A model generated the notes under the pieces. It saw only the letters and a list, made by a program, of their open reading frames with translations, searched no databases and was not told the origin of the DNA. A stretch of DNA of 41,819 nt from IMG/VR virus record IMGVR_UViG_3300020478_001370, positions 1 through 41,819 of that record, one strand, 5' to 3'. The position numbers and the translations under genes were made by a program. Shown piece after piece: positions 1 to 8,544 of the stretch. This DNA comes from a virus. Position 1 is the first letter of the stretch, and the number at the start of each line of letters is the position of its first letter.

Positions 1-1
1 A

Positions 2-3000
2 CGTAATGAACCACCAAATGCTAATTCTTATACATTTACTATTGAGTCATTTTCGAATGGTGATATTATTGCAACTAATCACGGATTTGAAACTAGTTCA
101 AATGGTATTGCGTACAGATATAATTCAACAGGAACTGATGCTACAAATTTATCAACAGGAACAACTTATTATCTAAGATATGTTACAGCTGATCAATTAA
201 GTATTCATACATCAGAAGCTGAAGCACAAAACAACGATGATAGTACAAGAGTAAAAATTGTTGCGTCGGGTGGAACTGGCACACAAACAATGTTCGATGC
301 CGCATACGATAGTGTATTAACCGGCAACTGGGTTTCAACTGAAGCATTACCGAGAAAATCTGTAGTAAGACGCGAAGGCGATACAATGACTGGAGCGTTG
401 CTCTTACATGATCATCCAGGTGCTCATGCAGGTGCTACTCCACAATCACCATATGCACATAGTCTTATAACACAAAATAAAGAATACCTAGCTGATGAAG
501 TTATGGCTTGGTTTGATCAACAAAATCCAGGTGTACATACTACAGCTAGACATGAAAAATGTGAACGAGATACAAAATATAATATTGATGCAATTGCACA
601 CGATATTAAGTTTGGTGGTAATGCAGAAGTAATTAGAACAGGTAAAATTTATTGGGATGGCGCTAGTTCACAATTAGGCGCAGGTGAAATAGCTTATGCT
701 GTAAGTGTTAATGATAAATTACGTGATATTATTAAAGATTTTATCTTAACAAATACTGCATATACATCTTTACAAACAGTTACTACACAGAAAACTATAG
801 CAAACAATGGTGAAACAGGTTCAGGTGATAGAGTAACAGAACTAGTTAGTATTCTAAACGCAATTATACAAACAGGAACATATACAGGTGCTACAATACC
901 TACTCCTAATCCTGATTCATTACAAGCGGCATCAAAATACTATGTTGATAATTCTGCACACGCATCACACACAAACTTATATGTAAGTTCATTTGGTGAT
1001 GACACAATGCGTGGTGTACCTAAAGGTAATGAAGGTAGAGCTTGGAACTATGCATACAAAACTGTTTCGGCGGCGGCACTTAAAGCTGAAGAAATAACTG
1101 ATACTGCACCAACTGGCATTGGACCTTATGTACAAGACATTACTTATAATGCAGGAAATAATAAAGCACAAGTAACAACAACCGGCGTAAAAAACAGTAG
1201 TGGCTATGAAGAAGTAAAAATATTAACAGATGCTAATAGAAAATTTATTATTGCAGAGACAATTGCATATATTAATCAAACATATCCAGATCATGTATAT
1301 TCAAAAGATTTATGTGAAAGAGATTTAGGTTACATCCTAGACGGTATTGTATTAGATCTCTTAGATGGTACTACTGCAAACTATCATTCAATCAATGCTG
1401 GTTATAGATATTATAGTTCTGTAAGTGGACAACGAGCAAGAACAACACAACAGACACAAACACTTGCGGCACAGCAATTTGCTAAATCTTTACATAATAA
1501 AGTTATAACAAATACAACTGAAACAACTTTATATCAACAAACATACTCACAAGTTATTGACACAGGACAAGTAGTTGACGTTGTTGGCCAAACATCAGTT
1601 GGAGCAAAATGGGATATCATTACAAATCTTATAACTGGACCTAGTTATAAATCAGCTCCACAACTTGTTGAAGGTAGTACTTGGGAAATTACTATTTCAA
1701 ATGGTAGCCAAGGATATTGTGACCAAGCTAATCCTTTAAACAATGATCTTATTCCAGGTAAACTTATAAGAGGTAAAACTTCTAAGGCAGTTGGACGAAT
1801 TGTAAAATATACAAATGGTGCAACTGATGATACAATTGAATTAGAATTATTAGAACCTCTAACATACACCTTAGGTGAAGAATTAGAATTTGGTTACAAA
1901 GTTAAAGATCCACAAATTACTATTCATATAGAAAGTGGAACATACTTTGAACATTATCCAATTAAAGTTAGCAGTAACGTTTCATTAAAAGGTGATGAAT
2001 TTAGACGTGTAATTATTAAACCTAAACCAGGAGTATCAGAAAGTCCTTGGGCGGCAATACATTTTTATAGAGATCCTGTATTTGATGGAATAGCAGTACA
2101 AACTAAACAGAATCCAAATGCAACTGAACTAATAACTTTAAACAAAGAATTTATTAAAGATGAAGTTATTTCATATATTAATACAACATATCCTAGCTTC
2201 CTTACTAATAGTCAAGCTCAAAAATGTGAAAGGGATATGGGATATATTCTTGATGGACTTGTTTTTGATTTAAGATGGGGCGGAAATTCTAAAACTCATC
2301 TTAATGCTGACAAATATTGGGATGGAGCAACATCACAGGTTTCAGGACAACAAACAGAAACAGGTGCGGCAATACTTAAAATGAAAGAAATTTTAGGTTT
2401 TGTTTTAACTAATGCGGCTTGGACACCTACACAAACTGTTACTTCACAAGTATTAGACTCAACACAAGGTGAAGCCGTAGCACAAACTAAAGTTAATACA
2501 TTATTAGACTTCTTAAAAGAAGTTGTTGTAAATGGTCTTACTAATTTACCAGACTATGATGATCCAGGATATGGATATCATTACTTAACTGATAAAACTA
2601 ACAAATTAAGTACAGCAAAAAATAATACAGACTTAGACGTCTTCTTAATGAACGATGCTACAATCTTAAGAAACTTAACTTGTGAAGGTCACGGCGGATT
2701 TATGGCTGTCCTAGATCCATTTGGTGCAATCTTAACTAAATCACCTTATGGACAAACAAATTCAAGTTTTTCAAAAAGCATTAATAAAAAAGCATTTAGA
2801 GGTGGTTTATATGTAGACGGTTTTGCTGGAAATATGACTACTGTCGTTAACAGCAAAGATGATAACTTTACACTAAACGTACAAAGTTTAGTTGGACAAG
2901 GTTTACGTTTAAAGAAACCACAAGTACCATGTCCGTTCTATATTGACGGTGTTAGATATCAAGTTGATGCTGTTACAAATTATGACCAAGAGGCAGGAAC

Positions 3001-6000
3001 TGCCAAACTTCTTTTAAATCCAACATCAGGTCTTAGTAATGGTGGCTTTACACAGCCTATGCCAACTGACATTACTTTACAAACGTCAGGTAATAGAAGC
3101 TTCTTAGCTAATGACTGGGTACAACTTAACGATTTAGGTTATGGAACTATTTGTAATAACGGCGGACTTGCTGAACTAGTTTCACAATTTACATATTATT
3201 GTGAAGCGGCTTATTTTGCTAATAATGGTAGTGATATTAGATCATTAAACGGATCTAACTCTTATGGTACATATGGTCTTGTTGCGGCAGGATCAGATCC
3301 AAATGAAGAACCAGATTTAATTACATCATCAACAAATATGGTCCAAACTGCTAGAATTTATGATGATGGCGGTGCTGTATATGATCATCCTGTTGATGCA
3401 TTAAAAATATATGTTCGTGATGTTGAATATGTTCCACATTCAAAGAGTGAAATAGAAATTGATCATGGTGGAGCAATTGGTAGAGCTAGATACGAAATTA
3501 GTACAGTACAAGAAACATCAATTACAGGTGTGCAAACTGAAATTACCGCAGTTGCAAACGGAATGGCTATTGATGATATAATAGAAATAAGAAACATGAC
3601 TGTAAGTTGTGATACTGGAAACAAAACATATCCAGTTGTTACACCTTCAACAGGATTTACAGTTTTAGCAAGTGGTTTAACAGCTGATACGTTTGAAGTT
3701 AACTTAGGTACAAGTTCTATAGCACACACATACGTTAGTGGTGGACATCTTGTTGCTGGTTCACGTATAGCTGTTACATCAGCAACGTATACACATGGTA
3801 CAGGTATTTTATCTGTTACTGTAGCATCAGCACACGGATTATCGGCATCAGATTCAATTGATTTATATGGTCTAAAATTTAGTTGTAGCTATGGTGTTAA
3901 AGTTTATCCTACACCTACAACACCAGGACTTTATACAGTTAAAACAAAACCAGATAATGATAAATTAGGATTCTTCCTACCACCTAGTAAAGTTGAACAC
4001 ACATACGTTAGTGGTGGTACAGCTAAAAAAGTAACAACGTCAAACTCTGGATCATCGGTTCCAGTTACTGGGTTTGTTTATGACAATACAACTGGCTTAA
4101 CTACAGTTACATTTGGTTCAGCACATGGTTGGGGTAAACTAGATTATGTTAGAGTTGCAGATGTTACCTTAAGTTGTGCATTTGGAAACAAAGTATATCC
4201 AGATACAGCTAGTAAAAAATCTACAGGCATATTCCAAATTTATGATGTACCTGATACAACTTCTATAGTATTTGATAGTGGTAAAAGCGGATTAGTACAT
4301 ACTTACGTTAGTGGCGGTTCAGTACAAAAAATTACATACAGTTTAAGTACTTCAGCTAACATTACAGGATTTACATATAAAAATTCAGTTAGAGATGAAG
4401 CTGTTTATCAATTAAATGTTGCAACAACAGGACAAGATAATACTACAAAATCAGGATTACTTGCCCCTCTAACACATGACCAAAAAGTTATTATTAGAAA
4501 TAACTTAAACTTTAGAATTAGTGGTGTTGATACTACAATTACAAGACCAAGTACAGCAATTACATTTGATGAAGCAATTGGTAATACATATAGAACGATT
4601 GGTTATAGTGTAACAGATAGTATTGGTGGTGCATTACCAGCCAATGATAGAATTGTTACATTTGATAGTACATACAAATATATTAAAGTAACTATTGATA
4701 ACGGCGAAGCGGCAAATAATACATTTGCTGGCTCAGGTACAACAATGGGTAATACAGCAGGTGACGTTGTTCTTGCTGTTTCTAAATTAACATCTCAAGG
4801 TGATATTGATAGATTAAATGCAGGCGATATGATTTTTGCTTGGGATGGTAAAACTCATATTATTAAAAGTTATACTGATAGAACGACTTTTGCAACAATT
4901 GAAATTGAAGACCTTCAGAGCTCAGATATTAACGTTCCAGCAACACCAGTTGGAATTGTTAGTACGGTTGTAAATGCTACAACAATTGTTACTCTTAGAT
5001 GTGGACTACAAAAAGAAGAAGGTGGAAATATTACTATTAATATTTCAACTTGTAGAGCAACAGGACACGACTTCTTAGATATTGGTACAGGTGGTTTTAA
5101 TACTACAAACTTCCCGAATATAACATTAGGTGATCCATCACAAAATGCTGATCAAGAAAAAGAAGTTGACGAACGTGATAAAGGTAGAGTATTCTATGTA
5201 AGTACTGACCAAGATGGTTTCTTTAGAGTAGGTAGATTCTTTACAGTTGATCAAGGTACAGGTACTGTTACATTCGCGGCGAGTATTGCATTAAGTAACT
5301 TAGATGGTTTAGGATTTAAACGTGGTGTTGTAGCTAGTGAGTTTAGTGCAGACGATGCCATGACTGACAATGCTACTGATTCAGTACCAACTGAGTCAGC
5401 AGTTAGAGGTTACGTAAATAGACGTTTAGGATTCACTCATGCCGGGGTTGCTGTAAGTAATCAAATAGGTCCAGGTGCATTAGCTAGAAGTGGTGTTTTA
5501 GCATTTACTGGCGATCAAAATGCAGGTGGAACATTTACAGTTGCTAACTTAAGAGATCCTTCAGACAATCAAGATGCGGCAACAAAAAGTTATGTTGACG
5601 GCTTAATTGCGGCTGGTGATACAATTCCAGAATTATTAGATGTTGAAACTAATACTGTCGCGGCAGAACAATTACTTGTAACAACAGGAAAATACAGATT
5701 ATATACAGCACCAGCATCAGGTGGTAACTTCCAAGTTAATGATACTATTACTGGAAGTGGTACTAGTGCAACAGGTACAGTTATTGATGTTGAAAACGTT
5801 TCAATTGGTGGCGTAGCACATAACTTATTAACATACACATTAACATCAGGTGGTAATTTTAATTTAGGTGATGTTGTTGATACTGGTGGCGGTGTAACAG
5901 CTCAAGCAAAACTAGGACCACTTGATGAATATGCATTGGCTACAGAAGCCGCGGCTACAGATGTTACACTTCATGTTGAAAGAACACAAACTGGTGCAAC

Positions 6001-7252
6001 ATTAGAATTAAGACACGCACCTGACAAAATTATAAATGCAGACGTAAATTCAGCGGCCGCAATAGCACAAAGTAAATTGAATCTTAATGCGGCAACAACA
6101 AGAGCAAATGAAATAGGAATTGTACAAAGTGATTTAGGTGTTGCTAGTTTTGATAGTGGTATCTTTACATCAACAAGCGGTTGGGTAACAATACAAAATG
6201 GTGCATTAAGTCATACAAAATTAAGCAGTATTGCTGACGGAACAGCATTAGGTCATGCTAGTGGAGATTCAAGTTCAGGTGATGTTACAGAAGTTCCATT
6301 TGCAACAATTGTTTCACAAGGTGGCGGTGTAATAGGAAGTACAACAACAACAGGTGAAGCTAATAAAATTGTTAAAACTGATGCTTTAGGAAACGTAGCT
6401 TCACAAGGAATTAAAGTTGATTCTTACTTAATTATAGATACGTCAGGGAATGTTGTTCAATTAAGTACACCTGGTGGTGCAGTATTTATGAGTTCGGTTG
6501 GTGTATCTAATCCAACTGTAAGCATGGCAGGAAGTCTTAACATTGGAGCGACTGGAGTATCAGAAGGTAATTTCCAACAAAACTCAGCACTAGCTGGTGA
6601 ATCAAGATTAGGTGTTGACTGGATACACAGTTCATTTATTGAAGCACCAGGAGAATTAGATGCACAAAGTACAGGTATTAGTATAGGTGCAAACACAGGA
6701 TTTACTGCCGCAGGTGAAATAGGTCTTGTAGCCGATGGGGCAACAGTCCTTAAAGCAACAGCAACAGGATTTGAACCTGAACTTGATAATACATATAATA
6801 TCGGTACTGCGACTAAAAAATATAACACTATGTACGCAACAGTCTTTAGTGGTACTGCAACAGAGGCACGTTATGCTGACTTGGCAGAAAATTATACAGC
6901 AGATGCAGAATACGAACCAGGTACAGTTTTAATATTTGGTGGTGAAGAAGAATTAACAGTTACAAGACTTAGAGGCGATAATAGAGTTGCTGGTGTTGTT
7001 TCAGAACATCCTGCATACTTAATGAATTCAGAATTAGAAGGATCTAATGTAACAGCAATAGCACTACAAGGTAGAACAAAAGTTAAAGCTATTGGAGTTG
7101 TTAAAAAAGGACAAATGCTTGTAACAAGTTCTACACAAGGATTTGCAAGTGCAAGTTCAACTCCAGAAATCGGAACTGTAATAGGTAAAGCAGTAGAAGA
7201 TAAAACAGACGGCGGTGAAGGACTTATCGAAGTTGTGGTAGGAAGAGTATAA
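2..7252 (+). CDS. Giant modular tail/fibre structural protein, 5'-truncated by the window edge
   Basis: The frame is open from the first bases of the window, so the start lies upstream; the first in-window ATG (290) is internal. About 2416 residues are visible. Sequence shows: three copies of a module carrying a C-E-R-D-x-x-Y motif (near 557, 1310 and 2222), three copies of a roughly 93-residue module ending in HTYVSGG (3541-4335), an AATKSYVDG segment near 5578, and a C-terminal region with YADLAENY (about 6871) followed by a compact Val/Gly-rich domain. That YADLAE arrangement resembles the intramolecular-chaperone (peptidase G2-like) C-termini of phage appendage proteins, which can self-cleave after trimerisation; this assignment is by pattern only. 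The composition is Thr/Ser/Asn/Gly-rich as in beta-structured fibres. The role is inferred to be a tail fibre or baseplate-attached virion protein. The stop overlaps the next ATG by one base. Confidence 0.85.
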   Translation, partial: RNEPPNANSYTFTIESFSNGDIIATNHGFETSSNGIAYRYNSTGTDATNLSTGTTYYLRYVTADQLSIHTSEAEAQNNDDSTRVKIVASGGTGTQTMFDAAYDSVLTGNWVSTEALPRKSVVRREGDTMTGALLLHDHPGAHAGATPQSPYAHSLITQNKEYLADEVMAWFDQQNPGVHTTARHEKCERDTKYNIDAIAHDIKFGGNAEVIRTGKIYWDGASSQLGAGEIAYAVSVNDKLRDIIKDFILTNTAYTSLQTVTTQKTIANNGETGSGDRVTELVSILNAIIQTGTYTGATIPTPNPDSLQAASKYYVDNSAHASHTNLYVSSFGDDTMRGVPKGNEGRAWNYAYKTVSAAALKAEEITDTAPTGIGPYVQDITYNAGNNKAQVTTTGVKNSSGYEEVKILTDANRKFIIAETIAYINQTYPDHVYSKDLCERDLGYILDGIVLDLLDGTTANYHSINAGYRYYSSVSGQRARTTQQTQTLAAQQFAKSLHNKVITNTTETTLYQQTYSQVIDTGQVVDVVGQTSVGAKWDIITNLITGPSYKSAPQLVEGSTWEITISNGSQGYCDQANPLNNDLIPGKLIRGKTSKAVGRIVKYTNGATDDTIELELLEPLTYTLGEELEFGYKVKDPQITIHIESGTYFEHYPIKVSSNVSLKGDEFRRVIIKPKPGVSESPWAAIHFYRDPVFDGIAVQTKQNPNATELITLNKEFIKDEVISYINTTYPSFLTNSQAQKCERDMGYILDGLVFDLRWGGNSKTHLNADKYWDGATSQVSGQQTETGAAILKMKEILGFVLTNAAWTPTQTVTSQVLDSTQGEAVAQTKVNTLLDFLKEVVVNGLTNLPDYDDPGYGYHYLTDKTNKLSTAKNNTDLDVFLMNDATILRNLTCEGHGGFMAVLDPFGAILTKSPYGQTNSSFSKSINKKAFRGGLYVDGFAGNMTTVVNSKDDNFTLNVQSLVGQGLRLKKPQVPCPFYIDGVRYQVDAVTNYDQEAGTAKLLLNPTSGLSNGGFTQPMPTDITLQTSGNRSFLANDWVQLNDLGYGTICNNGGLAELVSQFTYYCEAAYFANNGSDIRSLNGSNSYGTYGLVAAGSDPNEEPDLITSSTNMVQTARIYDDGGAVYDHPVDALKIYVRDVEYVPHSKSEIEIDHGGAIGRARYEISTVQETSITGVQTEITAVANGMAIDDIIEIRNMTVSCDTGNKTYPVVTPSTGFTVLASGLTADTFEVNLGTSSIAHTYVSGGHLVAGSRIAVTSATYTHGTGILSVTVASAHGLSASDSIDLYGLKFSCSYGVKVYPTPTTPGLYTVKTKPDNDKLGFFLPPSKVEHTYVSGGTAKKVTTSNSGSSVPVTGFVYDNTTGLTTVTFGSAHGWGKLDYVRVADVTLSCAFGNKVYPDTASKKSTGIFQIYDVPDTTSIVFDSGKSGLVHTYVSGGSVQKITYSLSTSANITGFTYKNSVRDEAVYQLNVATTGQDNTTKSGLLAPLTHDQKVIIRNNLNFRISGVDTTITRPSTAITFDEAIGNTYRTIGYSVTDSIGGALPANDRIVTFDSTYKYIKVTIDNGEAANNTFAGSGTTMGNTAGDVVLAVSKLTSQGDIDRLNAGDMIFAWDGKTHIIKSYTDRTTFATIEIEDLQSSDINVPATPVGIVSTVVNATTIVTLRCGLQKEEGGNITINISTCRATGHDFLDIGTGGFNTTNFPNITLGDPSQNADQEKEVDERDKGRVFYVSTDQDGFFRVGRFFTVDQGTGTVTFAASIALSNLDGLGFKRGVVASEFSADDAMTDNATDSVPTESAVRGYVNRRLGFTHAGVAVSNQIGPGALARSGVLAFTGDQNAGGTFTVANLRDPSDNQDAATKSYVDGLIAAGDTIPELLDVETNTVAAEQLLVTTGKYRLYTAPASGGNFQVNDTITGSGTSATGTVIDVENVSIGGVAHNLLTYTLTSGGNFNLGDVVDTGGGVTAQAKLGPLDEYALATEAAATDVTLHVERTQTGATLELRHAPDKIINADVNSAAAIAQSKLNLNAATTRANEIGIVQSDLGVASFDSGIFTSTSGWVTIQNGALSHTKLSSIADGTALGHASGDSSSGDVTEVPFATIVSQGGGVIGSTTTTGEANKIVKTDALGNVASQGIKVDSYLIIDTSGNVVQLSTPGGAVFMSSVGVSNPTVSMAGSLNIGATGVSEGNFQQNSALAGESRLGVDWIHSSFIEAPGELDAQSTGISIGANTGFTAAGEIGLVADGATVLKATATGFEPELDNTYNIGTATKKYNTMYATVFSGTATEARYADLAENYTADAEYEPGTVLIFGGEEELTVTRLRGDNRVAGVVSEHPAYLMNSELEGSNVTAIALQGRTKVKAIGVVKKGQMLVTSSTQGFASASSTPEIGTVIGKAVEDKTDGGEGLIEVVVGRV
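456..2545 (+). repeat. Three diverged protein-level repeats (CERD module) within the giant tail protein
   Basis: Related segments lie at about 456-885, 1222-1620 and 2118-2545. Each has an N-K-E-F/Y-type helix, then (K/L)CERD followed by x-x-Y-(I/N)-(L/I)-D, then a Tyr-rich stretch. Copies 1 and 3 also share a later L-T-N-x-A-x-T-x-x-Q-T-V-T-x-Q segment. Similarity is clear in protein and weak in DNA, so this is an old duplication. The module is probably a structural or receptor-facing unit; its function is unknown. Confidence 0.7.
3541..4335 (+). repeat. Three tandem ~93-residue modules ending in HTYVSGG
   Basis: Units at roughly 3541-3756, 3817-4032 and 4105-4335 share an S-C-x-x-G-x-K-x-Y-P core and end in HTYVSGG. 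The DNA around the end motif (tacgttagtggtgg and variants) is nearly identical in all three, so the duplication is more recent than the CERD modules. They are likely beta-sandwich domains strung along a fibre shaft. Confidence 0.7.
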
Positions 7253-8520
7253 TGGCACAGCAAAATATTAACATAGGAACTAGTGCAAATAAGGGCGATG
7301 GAGATCCGATCCGTACAGCCTTTACAAAAGTTAATGCCAACTTCACAGAACTATATGCAAAACACGATGGCACAGTAGCCCAAAAGGCCGATGTCCAAGG
7401 TTCTGTATATGGTGATGATTCTACAGTATTAATTGATGGAGTTTCTAATAAGGTTAATTTAGACGGAACTGTTAAAGGAAATATTATTCCAGATACTAAT
7501 GTTGCTTACGACATAGGTTCTAGTACAAAAAGATTTAAAGATTTATATCTTAGTGGAAACACTATTCATTTAGGAACTTCTACATTAAGCGTAGATGCTA
7601 ATGGTAACTTTGCATTTAGTGGCGGGTTGAAATCAAACAATCCAATAGTAGGTGATGATTCAACATTATTAGTTGATACTGCTAACAGTTCTATTCCTTA
7701 TGCAGTATTAAGTGGAGCACCAACAATTCCATCTACTACAGATAATATTACTGAAGGAACTAATTTATATTATACAGACGTTAGAGCAGATGCAAGAGCA
7801 GATCTTAAAATTACAGCTTTACAAACAGCAGGGTTTGATGGTGACATAAAAGGTTCAGTATTTGCAGATGATTCAACATTATTAGTTGACGGTGTAAATA
7901 GTAAGATTATTGGTCCAGTAGAAACATCAAGTTTAAGAACAAGTGAACGAGGTGTTACACTTGGCAACAACGCTCAAGGAAATGGCACATATAACGTATC
8001 AATAGGAAACGCGGCAATATCAGACAGTTATGGTGTAGCTATTGGTATGGAAACACAAGCTGACACTTATGATGTTAACGTTGGTGCTTTTTCAGGTAAA
8101 AATCATATAACAACAGCTCATGGATATAGAATTGCCGTAGGTGCTTTTGCACAACAAAACGCTAATGTTGGTGATGAAACAGGCATAGGTGCAATAGCTA
8201 TTGGTACTCTAGCTGGCGACAGTAATCAAGGTGCAAATGCAGTTGCTATAGGTCGGTATGCAGGTAGAAATGATCAAGCCGCAAAGAGTATTGTAATTAA
8301 TGCTACAGATTCGGACTTAGAAAATACAACAACAGATAGTTTAGTAATTAAACCAATTAGAAATACTGCAATGACAACAATATTAGGATATGATGCAACA
8401 TCGGGTGAAATTATGCATAATGCAAGTATACCTGGTTATTATGCTTTAGCAGATTGGAAAACATTGATAGCGGCAAGTACTGATTTTGCTGATTTTCAAA
8501 CAAGGGTAGCGGCACTATAA
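7252..8520 (+). CDS. Tail-fibre-like protein with N-terminal adaptor and YadA-like head repeats
   Basis: This 422-residue protein begins with an INIGTxANxGxGD..R.AF.KVNxNF.ELY adaptor (residues about 5-36) that recurs in the gene at 14062. The middle has repeated ADDSTLLVD segments and a DIGSSTKRFKDLYL motif typical of phage fibres. Residues of about 245-345 carry repeated (V/A)(A/S)IG-type strands (for example GAIAIGTLAG and NAVAIGRYAG), the pattern of the left-handed beta-roll head of trimeric YadA-type adhesins. The C-terminus (about 390-422) is a short Trp-containing segment. It overlaps the upstream stop by one base (TAATG), suggesting coupling. It is inferred to be a virion fibre with an adhesin-like head; its receptor is unknown. 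Confidence 0.75.
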   Translation: MAQQNINIGTSANKGDGDPIRTAFTKVNANFTELYAKHDGTVAQKADVQGSVYGDDSTVLIDGVSNKVNLDGTVKGNIIPDTNVAYDIGSSTKRFKDLYLSGNTIHLGTSTLSVDANGNFAFSGGLKSNNPIVGDDSTLLVDTANSSIPYAVLSGAPTIPSTTDNITEGTNLYYTDVRADARADLKITALQTAGFDGDIKGSVFADDSTLLVDGVNSKIIGPVETSSLRTSERGVTLGNNAQGNGTYNVSIGNAAISDSYGVAIGMETQADTYDVNVGAFSGKNHITTAHGYRIAVGAFAQQNANVGDETGIGAIAIGTLAGDSNQGANAVAIGRYAGRNDQAAKSIVINATDSDLENTTTDSLVIKPIRNTAMTTILGYDATSGEIMHNASIPGYYALADWKTLIAASTDFADFQTRVAAL

Positions 8521-8523
8521 ATA
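8516..8523 (+). promoter_or_regulatory. T4-type late promoter TATAAATA
   Basis: A perfect T4 late box overlaps the stop of the preceding gene. With the T4 spacing (box at -13 to -6) transcription would begin near 8529, giving a 16-nt leader containing AGGA before the ATG at 8545. Confidence 0.7.
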
Positions 8524-8544
8524 TGTGTAACATAGGAAACAACA

